Source of the DNA: Candidatus Magasanikbacteria bacterium RIFOXYB2_FULL_38_10
GTDB lineage: Bacteria > Patescibacteriota > Patescibacteriia > Magasanikbacterales > UBA10003
Length of the DNA stretch: 32,821 bases
NCBI GenBank assembly: GCA_001783145.1
Contig: MFQT01000015.1
Coordinates: forward strand, 1-32,821
Direction: 5' to 3'
Shown here: one piece after another, positions 21,582 through 28,560 of the stretch
Layout of the letters: every line of letters starts with the position of its first letter
How positions within the stretch are numbered: the first letter of the stretch is position 1
Translations under genes and position numbers: made by a program
Notes under the pieces: model-generated
What the model was told of the DNA's origin: nothing
The model's input: the letters and a program-made list of their open reading frames with translations, nothing else
Database searches by the model: none

Positions 21582-22544
21582 TTACTTAATAATTGCATTA
21601 AACAAATATCCTGTAAAAACAATTCCAATTCCTACAACCGACGCAAAGATAATGATTAATTTTGTTTTCATCACCTTCTTTAAAATCATAAACTCTGGTA
21701 ATGACAAAGCCATAACAGCCATCATAAAAGCCAAAGTTGTACCGATAGCAACGCCTTTTTCAGTCAAAGCACTTATTAAAGGAATCAAACCAGCAGCGTT
21801 GGAATACAGAGGAATACCAACTAAAACAGCCAAAGGTACGGCGTACCATTTATCTGCTCCGGCATATTGGGCTAAAAAGTCAGCCGGGACATAACCGTGT
21901 ATCCAAGCGCCAACACCTACACCAACCAAAATATATAGCCAAACTTTTTTTACAATATCCCAAGTATAACTCTTAGCATAATTTAATCTTTGAGACCAAT
22001 TCATTTTTGGTAATTGTAGACTATTTTTAGCTTGATTCTTACGCACAAAATCGGCCAACAAATGTTCCACAGGAAAATTACCAATAATCAGACCGGAAAT
22101 AATGGCGATTACCAAACCACTAACAATATATATACCGGCAATTTTCCAACCAAAAAGACCAAATAATAATACCAGTGCCACTTCATTAATCATAGGCGAA
22201 GATACCAAAAAAGAAAAAGTGACACCAAGTGGCACACCTACTTCTACAAAGCCCAAAAATAATGGCACGGCCGAGCAAGAACAAAACGGGGTAATAATAC
22301 CAAATAAAGCAGCTAAAATGTTACCCGCAAATTTATGCTTACGAGACAGAATATTGCGAATTTTTTCTGCTGGTAAAAAAGATCTAACGAGAGAAACAAT
22401 AAAAATAATTACCACTAATAAAATAAATATTTTAATGATATCAAAGATAAAAAAATTAACTGCCCCTGCTAATAAGGTTTTTGGAGTGATGTCAAAAACT
22501 GAATAAGTTAGCCAATTGGCTAATAGTTGTATTGGATAAAACAT
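21582..22544 (-). CDS. Permease of the DUF318 (ArsP-like) family
   Basis: This 320-residue protein has about eight membrane helices. The family mark TPFCSCSAVPLFLGFVEVGVPLGVTFSFLVSSP has Cys88-Ser-Cys90-Ser, and a second half (SNAAGLIPLISALTEKGVAIGTTLAFMMAVMALSLPEFMIL) mirrors the first. Members are reported to export organo-arsenicals or are annotated simply as permeases; the paired cysteines suggest a thiophilic substrate. A central soluble loop (VRKNQAKNSLQLPKMNWSQRL) is short. A small zinc-ribbon gene and a cation exchanger flank it, so a role in toxic-metal handling is plausible but unproven. Confidence 0.9.
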   Translation of the reverse strand: MFYPIQLLANWLTYSVFDITPKTLLAGAVNFFIFDIIKIFILLVVIIFIVSLVRSFLPAEKIRNILSRKHKFAGNILAALFGIITPFCSCSAVPLFLGFVEVGVPLGVTFSFLVSSPMINEVALVLLFGLFGWKIAGIYIVSGLVIAIISGLIIGNFPVEHLLADFVRKNQAKNSLQLPKMNWSQRLNYAKSYTWDIVKKVWLYILVGVGVGAWIHGYVPADFLAQYAGADKWYAVPLAVLVGIPLYSNAAGLIPLISALTEKGVAIGTTLAFMMAVMALSLPEFMILKKVMKTKLIIIFASVVGIGIVFTGYLFNAIIK

Positions 22545-22662
22545 ATTTTTGTTTTACGCTTTCACTGGCACCTTTTTCTTCTTAAGCCGCCTTTTTCACT
22601 TCATCGCCAATAATACATCCGAATATTTTTAGTCGAAAACCGGCTAAAACAACAAGATCCAG

Positions 22663-23037
22663 TTAGTATTTAATTTTTAATATTTCAATCGGCTGATCGC
22701 TGGTTCTTTTAAAAATAACCTTATCTACAAGTTTGTGTCTTAAAAAAGCAGGTTTATCTATGTCTTCATTTTTATAATTACCTTGTCCGGCAAAAATATA
22801 AGCGGCAACTTCTCCACCACGGAGGCTAAACTCCAAAGGTAAGCCTTTTTTTGTTTTTTTAACTGGTTTTTCAAGCTTCGGTGGATAAGCGTATCCTTTT
22901 GTTTCCAGTGATAAATCTTTACCCTCTTTCACTTCTTTTCCGTCAATCGTAAATATTACCTCAACAAAATCCTTGCTATTGTTGGCAAAATTTATCGTTT
23001 TTTTGCCCTCCAATGTGGTTATTGATAAATTAAACAT
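22663..23037 (-). CDS. Hypothetical beta-rich cytoplasmic protein
   Basis: This 124-residue protein is of unknown function. Alternating hydrophobic residues (LSITTLEGKKTINFANNSKDFVEVIFTIDGKEV) suggest a beta-sandwich, followed by a Lys-rich loop (PPKLEKPVKKTKKGLPLEF) and a second beta part (GGEVAAYIFAGQGNYKNEDID). It has no Cys and no signal. It starts 17 bases after the zinc-ribbon gene. The 118 bases between its stop and the permease gene hold nothing I can identify beyond a short frame ending FGCIIGDEVKKAA. Confidence 0.65.
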   Translation of the reverse strand: MFNLSITTLEGKKTINFANNSKDFVEVIFTIDGKEVKEGKDLSLETKGYAYPPKLEKPVKKTKKGLPLEFSLRGGEVAAYIFAGQGNYKNEDIDKPAFLRHKLVDKVIFKRTSDQPIEILKIKY

Positions 23038-23054
23038 AAGGTTTTACTCAAAGC

Positions 23055-23366
23055 TTAACTCAGTTTTTTCATTGTCTCGGCAAATTCCTCGTCAGTCGCC
23101 GTCTCTCCCTTAAGAACTTCACAGTCTTTACCTTGCCAATACGATTGCGTGTTCATATTCTTTCTGGTGACCTTTTCTGCCATTTGGCGATCGCCTCCAA
23201 TTTGGCTCATAAAGAATTGCACTCCGCCTTCGAATATATCCTCGCAGGATTTCACACTGCCGTCGGCGTTTACACAGTAAAGACAAAATTTGGCATTTTC
23301 ATCACCACCGGCGAAGTCTTCATTTTTCTCAAGTGGCATTCCGCAAGATTCACAATGTTTTTCCAT
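23055..23366 (-). CDS. Putative zinc-ribbon protein
   Basis: This 103-residue protein begins MEKHCESCGMPL. Cys5, Cys8, Cys28 and Cys31 form a zinc-ribbon of the kind in the PF12674-like family. The rest (SVKSCEDIFEGGVQFFMSQIGGDRQMAEKVTRKNMNTQSYWQG) is helical. Such proteins occur beside transporters and stress genes in many bacteria, with no settled function. In this operon it lies between the two-helix membrane protein (22 bases away) and the beta-rich protein. Confidence 0.88.
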   Translation of the reverse strand: MEKHCESCGMPLEKNEDFAGGDENAKFCLYCVNADGSVKSCEDIFEGGVQFFMSQIGGDRQMAEKVTRKNMNTQSYWQGKDCEVLKGETATDEEFAETMKKLS

Positions 23367-23388
23367 ATTTTTATGAAGTTAATAATTA

Positions 23389-23673
23389 TTATTTCTTTTC
23401 TTTAGGCAAACCCCATTGCCAGCGCGGTTTTTCTCCTTTCCAGTAACCAAAAAAGCATACGAGCGCAATCATTAACAGAACACCTAAGAGAGCTGCGCCA
23501 GGTGCATCATCCGTGTCCCCGACATAAATACCCAGAGCGACAATGGCTATGCCGACAACTACGATAAGCCAGCCCTGCCATTTCACCGGCATCCAACCCC
23601 AGCCGTAAAGCTTGGCTTTAAACCAATATCCCTGCGGGTTATCTTTCAAGTATTTTATGTATTCTTTGATCAT
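23389..23673 (-). CDS. Small membrane protein with two helices
   Basis: This 94-residue protein has an amphipathic, aromatic N-terminus (NPQGYWFKAKLYGWGWMPVKWQGWL). Two membrane helices follow (about 34-50 and 59-75, joined by VGDTDDAPGA), then a basic, Trp-rich tail (GYWKGEKPRWQWGLPKEKK). I recall similar Trp-rich small proteins in CPR genomes without known function. Its ATG overlaps the TGA stop of the preceding frame (ATGA), a sign of coupled translation. Confidence 0.78.
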   Translation of the reverse strand: MIKEYIKYLKDNPQGYWFKAKLYGWGWMPVKWQGWLIVVVGIAIVALGIYVGDTDDAPGAALLGVLLMIALVCFFGYWKGEKPRWQWGLPKEKK

Positions 23674-23897
23674 GTGTTTTTATTTTTATGTTCTAATAAT
23701 TTCTCGGCTGGAGAGATGTCATCGAGAGCTTTGTGTAGAAAATAATTCCACGCATCGGTTACGAGTTCGAGAATATTGCTCAATTCCGAAGCGACTGCGC
23801 CAAATTCAAATAACACCGAATCATTCAATGTCGACGCCGGTCAGTGTCCTTCACAATCCACAAATATTAAGTTTTTGATGGCGATTTCCTTTGGCAT
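23670..23897 (-). pseudogene. Exonuclease-like short gene with in-frame UGA
   Basis: The frame starts MPKEIAIKNLIFVDCEGH, meets TGA at codon 19 (23843-23841), and continues in the same frame as PASTLNDSVLFEFGAVASELSNILELVTDAW to a TGA that overlaps the next ATG. VDCEGH-x-P...FEFGAV resembles the first Exo motif of DEDD-type 3'-5' exonucleases, in which the x is Gly in the relatives I remember; one base change (GGA to TGA) would explain the stop. The gene is also far too short for an exonuclease. Other genes here use UGA as stop, so a code change is unlikely. It starts 7 bases after the DUF4143 ATPase gene. Confidence 0.55.
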
Positions 23898-23904
23898 AAT
23901 AGTG

Positions 23905-25191
23905 TTAAGAAGTTTGCGTATCTTCAAGAAGCCATTCCCAGAACGGCCTGAATTGAATATCCAGATTACTTTTTTTAACTACACGTTTGTCATTCCATGT
24001 AAATACGGTAAGTTTGGAGACATTCAACTCTTTTCCTGCCTCAATGAGAGCTTTTATTTCTCTCTGCTCAACATCAGGATCAGTCATGTCATAGCAGACC
24101 TGTATCAACTCCGTGACCTGATATCCTTTTTTAAGCACAAAATCTATTTCTCTGTCGTTCCGGGTTTTGTAATAAAATAACTCGTGACCGGGCTGATTGC
24201 CTTTCTTTACCAACTCGGCAAAAACAAGATTCTCCATAAGTTTGCCGGTGTTCGGGGAATGCTGTACGGCTTTTGCCGTTACAAAACCATTATCAACGAC
24301 ATATGTTTTTTTAGATGATCGAAGTCGTATGCCGGCTTTTGTCGAATGTCTTATCAAAGGGAAAATCAAATATGCTTCCGTAAGATAGCCTACATATTTT
24401 TCCAAAGTAACCTGGCTTTTGAAGCCAAGAATATTGGCCAGTTTTTTAGAACCATACTGTCCTGAAATATTGTTTATAAGATATGAACCGAGACTGGCTA
24501 TTTGTTCGGAAAAACGCACTTTATGGCGCTTCACCACGTCTTTGAATAACACAGCATCGAACAACACATCGAGATACCCTCGCGGATCAACGCCTTTCGT
24601 GACCACTTCCGGATAACCACCGCTCGTCATATACTGCGTCAAGTATTCAAGCAGTTTCGCTTTTTCATCAGGCAATAAAAGTTTGTCGGGAGTAACTTCA
24701 TACTGCCTGGCTTTCAAAATTTCCGCAAAGTTAAACGGCAATATTTCTATTGGAATATGCCTGCCGGTAAGATGCGTGACCAGCTCTTTTGAAAGGAGAG
24801 ATGCATTGGAACCGGTCAATACCAGATTGTACCCGGATCGATGCAGACGATTTACAAACAGCTCCCAATTTGGAAGATTCTGTATTTCATCAAAAAGAAT
24901 ATATTTTGTTTCTCCGTAGGCGAGCTTTAACTCTGTCATTAACTCATCAAGGTCAATTTTTTCTTCTCCGGGAATTAACTCGTCGTCAAAGTTGAAATAA
25001 GCAAATGATTGATCCTTTAAAAGCATCAATGCAAAGACGGATTTGCCTGCTCGGCGGGGTCCTAGAATAACTTTTATCAAATCAGAAGACAGCCACTTTT
25101 TAGCGTCTTTTTCCTTAGTTCTCTCAACATAAGGAAGCGAGAGAAGCCTCTCTTTATCCTGTTTTTGTTTAGAAACTGTTGCTTTAAGCAT
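23905..25191 (-). CDS. AAA ATPase with DUF4143 domain
   Basis: This 428-residue protein combines an N-terminal AAA_14-type ATPase with a C-terminal DUF4143 nuclease-like domain. Walker A GPRRAGKS is at 44-51, Walker B ILFDEIQNL has Asp101-Glu102, and sensor-like LVLTGSNASLLS follows. The C-terminal part has a winged helix (LANILGFKSQVTLEKYVGYLTEAYLIF) and NDREIDFVLKKG...ELIQVCYDM, which has the D...xVK-like layout of a PD-(D/E)xK fold. The family is common in archaea and CPR bacteria and remains of unknown biological role; links to mobile elements and toxin-type functions have been suggested. It heads the long minus-strand run, with a promoter at 25242-25270. Confidence 0.9.
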   Translation of the reverse strand: MLKATVSKQKQDKERLLSLPYVERTKEKDAKKWLSSDLIKVILGPRRAGKSVFALMLLKDQSFAYFNFDDELIPGEEKIDLDELMTELKLAYGETKYILFDEIQNLPNWELFVNRLHRSGYNLVLTGSNASLLSKELVTHLTGRHIPIEILPFNFAEILKARQYEVTPDKLLLPDEKAKLLEYLTQYMTSGGYPEVVTKGVDPRGYLDVLFDAVLFKDVVKRHKVRFSEQIASLGSYLINNISGQYGSKKLANILGFKSQVTLEKYVGYLTEAYLIFPLIRHSTKAGIRLRSSKKTYVVDNGFVTAKAVQHSPNTGKLMENLVFAELVKKGNQPGHELFYYKTRNDREIDFVLKKGYQVTELIQVCYDMTDPDVEQREIKALIEAGKELNVSKLTVFTWNDKRVVKKSNLDIQFRPFWEWLLEDTQTS

Positions 25192-25227
25192 ATTATTTAT
25201 ATTATACTATGTTTATTCTCCCTTTTA

Positions 25228-25248
25228 AGCATAATACAGTCATTATAC
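25228..25248. promoter_or_regulatory. Operator-like inverted repeat over the ATPase promoter
   Basis: Read on the minus strand, GTATAAT and ATTATGC flank a 6-base centre (gactgt), with 6 of 7 arm positions complementary. The repeat covers the -10 box of the promoter below, so a repressor could sit here. Confidence 0.4.
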
Positions 25249-25270
25249 TGGACAAGATAGGAAAATGCAA
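25242..25270 (-). promoter_or_regulatory. Promoter upstream of the DUF4143 ATPase
   Basis: On the minus strand TTGCAT (25270-25265), a 17-base spacer and TATAAT (25247-25242). A second TATAAT at 25206-25201 lies 10 bases before the ATG and could give a leaderless start. Confidence 0.6.
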
Positions 25271-25283
25271 GGATTTTATTCTA

Positions 25284-25307
25284 CCCCGGCCGCTTGTCCG
25301 GGGTTTC
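25284..25307 (+). terminator. GC-rich hairpin at the composition boundary
   Basis: CCCCGG (25284-25289) pairs with CCGGGG (25298-25303), followed by TTTCTT on the plus strand. No plus-strand gene precedes it for more than 2 kb, so its job is unclear; it may only be a leftover. Confidence 0.5.
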
Positions 25308-25316
25308 TTGGTATAT

Positions 25317-25346
25317 AAAAAAACCCTTCACCATTGCTGGCGAAGG
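25317..25346 (-). terminator. Minus-strand terminator at the boundary
   Basis: On the minus strand CCTTCGCC (25346-25339) pairs with GGTGAAGG (25332-25325), with one G-U pair, and is followed by GTTTTTTT. It would end transcription arriving from the nuclease gene at 25541. Positions 25347-25540 between the two hold nothing I can identify. Confidence 0.8.
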
Positions 25347-25540
25347 ATTCGGTAGTCTTAAATCTCTCAGAAGCCAAGACGAAGTTAGAAACGCTGTTAA
25401 GGTACGTGCACGACGACTCGTGGAGTACTTTCAGCGCAACGACGAGGAATCCACCCTTGCGGCCAGTCGGGTTCTACGTCTCGTGGAAGCACAGAAGGAA
25501 CAGACGCGTGCCGATTCGAACGTCGTGTCAGGGCAAGATT

Positions 25541-25855
25541 CTAGCTGAGTTTCTTCCACTGGATCTCGCCGACCTGGTTGAGCTTCTCGTCCACTTGCAC
25601 CCTCGCCTCCCAGGCTTCGCGCTTGGTGTTGGTAGCCCGCGACTTGATGTTTCGCAGTTCATCAGACGAAAGACTGACGGGCGTGTTGGGCAGCACTGCG
25701 GTCTTCACCTGCACGAGGATGCTCGCTGGCCCATTGGCTTCGATGTCCGTCGAGCCCGGCGCCTTTGTGTCCACGTTCGTCATGTAGCCCCTACCGTTCA
25801 GCCACGCGGCCACCAGATGCTCCCCCTTGCTCCCGATCTCGACTGCCGTTGCCAT
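25541..25855 (-). CDS. Small PD-(D/E)xK-like nuclease
   Basis: This 104-residue protein begins at ATG 25855, preceded by GAAGGA ten bases upstream; the long upstream extension of the frame is not protein-like. IGSKGEHLVAAWLNGRGY (Glu12), STDIEA (Asp37) and ILVQVKTA (Gln49, Lys51) match the E...D...(E/Q)xK pattern of restriction-endonuclease-fold nucleases, including small Holliday-resolvase-like and DUF4365-like proteins. The C-terminal half is helical and charged. It would cut DNA or RNA, possibly as a stand-alone subunit. It points away from the AbiJ-like gene and shares a 228-base gap with it. Codon use is GC-rich, unlike the genes to the left. Confidence 0.7.
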   Translation of the reverse strand: MATAVEIGSKGEHLVAAWLNGRGYMTNVDTKAPGSTDIEANGPASILVQVKTAVLPNTPVSLSSDELRNIKSRATNTKREAWEARVQVDEKLNQVGEIQWKKLS

Positions 25856-26083
25856 GGTGTCGCCGTCCTTCTTCTGTGCTAATAGACTTAAACTGCATAT
25901 AGCACCAGCCCCTCCGCCGGTCAAGCGTTCGAAGCGGGGCAGTTTCTTCTTTGGCGCATAGGATTCCTCTTTGGCGACTTGCGCTTTGCGGTCGAACTCG
26001 GCATCATCCATTCGGCACTGTGGGGAGGACATCAGGTGTTCAAGCGGATCTATCCAACAAAACCGTTGGCCAAGCGAAAGGGC

Positions 26084-26899
26084 ATGCCTTTCCACGAACG
26101 CTTCGGTATGGACTTGGACCAAGACGAGGCCAAGCGGAGGTTCTTGAACCGCATCACTAACGTCATCTTCCACTCCTTCTGCGCAACCCTCGGGTCGAGC
26201 TTTGACGGTGACGTGTCCAACTTCGTTAGGGCCGCTGCAAACAAACTTGGGGAGGAGTGGTCCACAAGGGACTTCATGGGCCATCGTGTCGCCCTTACTC
26301 TCGATGACTTGGTTCGTGGCGATTTTGTACGATGTCTGCAAGCCCTTGAGGCGATCTTCGACGCGCTCGAAGATTCCCACTGGAGAAGTAACTTCAACGA
26401 CCTCATTGTATCGATCCTGGGCGAGACCGAAGTGGATCTAGGTATCCGTTGGAAGAATGGTCGCTTCTCTCGAACTGGAGCCGAGATGCTGGACAAGGAC
26501 GTCGTTGAGAAGCCCCTACGCTGGCTGAAGGCCAAGGGGTATGAAGGCGTGCTTGTGCCGTTCAGACGTGCGCTCGTGAACTTCGGACGAGTAACCGACG
26601 AGACCACTACTTTACCGAACGCCGTCGCCGATTTGCACGAAGCCATGGAAGCGTTGGCCAAGAAGGTGACAGGCCGTACCTCCAAGGACCTCGCAGGCAA
26701 CTACGAGATCATGCTGAAAACGCTGGGAACGCCTGACGAATTCAAGGACTTGTTCAGGTGGTATGTGAAGTACGCCAACAGCTTGGCTCGTCACGCTGGC
26801 GACGGGACCGCGCCTCGCAGGTCCCTGGAGAGGCGCGAGGTGGAAGCCTTCCTCTACCTCACGGGGACGCTGATCCGGTTTATCATGGAGGAATCCTGA
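26084..26899 (+). CDS. AbiJ/HEPN-like protein, possible abortive infection
   Basis: From ATG 26084 this protein has 271 residues. The frame stays open upstream to 25892 and could begin earlier (TTG 25979), but FHERFGMDLDQDEAKRRFLNRITNVIF looks like the natural start of the fold. The layout is an N-terminal helical part, a central segment (EVDLGIRWKNGRFSRTGAEMLDKDVVEKPLRWL) and a helical C-terminal domain (DLHEAMEALAKKVTGRTSKDL...YVKYANSLARHAGDG...VEAFLYLTGTLIRFI). This recalls AbiJ-type abortive-infection proteins with a HEPN-like end, by memory of the pattern only. The N-H-x3-H RNase motif is not clear: SLARHAGDG is the closest. It may form a defence pair with the divergent nuclease. Confidence 0.62.
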   Translation: MPFHERFGMDLDQDEAKRRFLNRITNVIFHSFCATLGSSFDGDVSNFVRAAANKLGEEWSTRDFMGHRVALTLDDLVRGDFVRCLQALEAIFDALEDSHWRSNFNDLIVSILGETEVDLGIRWKNGRFSRTGAEMLDKDVVEKPLRWLKAKGYEGVLVPFRRALVNFGRVTDETTTLPNAVADLHEAMEALAKKVTGRTSKDLAGNYEIMLKTLGTPDEFKDLFRWYVKYANSLARHAGDGTAPRRSLERREVEAFLYLTGTLIRFIMEES

Positions 26900-26955
26900 C
26901 ACTGTCCTGATCGGAAGCACTGCTTTGCAGTCTGAGCCCAAAGGCTCAAAGCCAA

Positions 26956-28308
26956 CTATTGTATGGCTCCTGCCGGCGGTGTGTCCTTCTCGCACACCGG
27001 GCCACCCAATGTCGGTTCATCTTCCTTTCCGCGAGAGTTTATACGTAAAAGGAATGCAACAAACAACTTACGTTGCGCACTCTCCTCTTCTTTCACCTGT
27101 CTCTCTCGCAGCATGTAATACGCCAACCGATGGGTGCCCACAAGCCACGAAACAAGCCCCAGAAGAAACACCTTTGAGTACAGCGCCACCACAACGGCCG
27201 ACGACCCCATCATGTATTGCACCGGCCCCTGGGGATTGGCTATTATCGAGAACAACGGCTGTATGCCAATGTATACGATAAGCAATATGACAACTCCGGT
27301 TGGAACGTCAATTGTCCTTGTTCCCATTCTCAATACGAACAAGCCCGTGCAGACCGCTACCGCTATCCCAGACATAACGGAGAAGATATCCGAAACGGCG
27401 GTCGTAGCTTCAGTCGCTCCTGGTCCGCCTGCAATTATTGATGTGGCAACTTCTACAGCAGCAAAAACAAACACAACAACCACGGCAAATATCCAGGCTT
27501 TTGACGGGCGATCTACGCCGACCGTTATTTCAGATAATTCAACATATAGAGCGTAAAAAATTACAGCCGTACAGTTGTTAAAAACGTTTTCAGCCACACT
27601 GCATATCGCAAACATCGTCACATTGTCGTCACATATGCTTTTAATAAACAAAAAAGAGTACAAAAATATCCAACACGCCCAGAGAAACGGCCAGAAACTT
27701 AGGAAGTTACGACATGCTATTGCCGCTGTCTCCGCGCTCTCGAATCCGTCTTTGTTGCCGTCTTTGTGGATCGATTTTATGTCGCCGGCGGTTGGGACAT
27801 CTCGCAAGTTTATCGCCGACAACAGAAGCGCCATAAGTATAATAATATGAAAGAGATAAAAACCACAATCCAAGTACCTCGGAATCAGCGGAATACTTTG
27901 AGGAACTACTGACGCATTACTTCGTTGTTCCACTTGGGAGATCTTAGCAGATGGCTCTTGGGCAGCAGTTTCCATCACTGCGGTCTTCTTCGAGGCCAGC
28001 ATGATGAAGTCGTCTATGTATATACATCGCAGTGAAATAGAAGCGAGCGATCCAATTGAAACGATAGATATAACAACAAGCAGCCAACGCGCCTTCGCCT
28101 TGGTCCACTCCCACATAGAAGGCATTTCCGGATCACTGAGTGGCTCGTACGTGAGACGCTTAAAAAAAGCATTAGAAGCCTTGCGAATATACTCTATGAC
28201 TTCCGTCAGTGAAGACTTATTGGCTCCATTGGCAGTACCCAATTCATTTTCTCTCAAAAGCGCCGCCCCCGCGGATTGTATATCATTTATGGGGACCAAT
28301 AAAGACAC
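26956..28308 (-). CDS. Polytopic membrane protein, unknown
   Basis: This 450-residue protein has a soluble N-terminus of about 70 residues and about eight membrane helices (near 74-96, 148-168, 205-228, 236-258, 270-292, 308-328, 332-350, 370-392). A Glu/Lys-rich cytoplasmic tail follows. A charged loop lies between helices 1 and 2. No transporter signature is recognised. The start is taken as GTG 28308 without a ribosome-binding site, so it is uncertain. Third-codon positions are clearly less GC-rich than in the genes on both sides, with many ATA and TTA codons, which suggests it was acquired separately. Confidence 0.65.
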   Translation of the reverse strand: MSLLVPINDIQSAGAALLRENELGTANGANKSSLTEVIEYIRKASNAFFKRLTYEPLSDPEMPSMWEWTKAKARWLLVVISIVSIGSLASISLRCIYIDDFIMLASKKTAVMETAAQEPSAKISQVEQRSNASVVPQSIPLIPRYLDCGFYLFHIIILMALLLSAINLRDVPTAGDIKSIHKDGNKDGFESAETAAIACRNFLSFWPFLWACWIFLYSFLFIKSICDDNVTMFAICSVAENVFNNCTAVIFYALYVELSEITVGVDRPSKAWIFAVVVVFVFAAVEVATSIIAGGPGATEATTAVSDIFSVMSGIAVAVCTGLFVLRMGTRTIDVPTGVVILLIVYIGIQPLFSIIANPQGPVQYMMGSSAVVVALYSKVFLLGLVSWLVGTHRLAYYMLRERQVKEEESAQRKLFVAFLLRINSRGKEDEPTLGGPVCEKDTPPAGAIQ

Positions 28309-28560
28309 TGCTGGAGGAGTAGCCTCGAGGAATCAGACAATGTAGCAAAGGCAACAGGGAGAGCAGGGCTGCTTGGCGCTGGAGTAGAGAACATGGTGAT
28401 CCGGGGGCAATACTGCGCATTCCCCTGCCTCCCAAGCCGCGAACCCGGAAGTCCATAATAGGCATACGGATATCAGATCCTTAGTGCAAGGGTTTCCGGC
28501 TAGCGTGCCCGAAGCCGGGATACGATGCAGGGGGGCAGTATCGGCTCGAAGGTTTGGCTG
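28309..28560. other. Intergenic stretch without identified features
   Basis: The 252 bases between two minus-strand genes hold a CCGGCT / AGCCGG hairpin (about 28496-28518) with no T run, and no gene that I can support. Confidence 0.5.

Noticed and set aside
23670-23897. UGA read as glycine (code 25, as in Gracilibacteria and Absconditabacteria)
   Set aside because: The DEAD-box gene and the anchored OB-like gene end in UGA, and long genes such as the 891-residue ATPase are free of internal UGA.
25500-25540. GTTCGAATC-like T-arm sequence on the minus strand
   Set aside because: The flanking bases do not form a 5-bp T stem, and no D or anticodon arm fits, so it is not a tRNA.
25294-25548. 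84-residue plus-strand frame crossing the composition boundary
   Set aside because: It runs through both boundary hairpins, starts at TTG without a ribosome-binding site, and overlaps the convergent nuclease gene. The C-terminal half is helix-like, so a truncated gene cannot be fully excluded.
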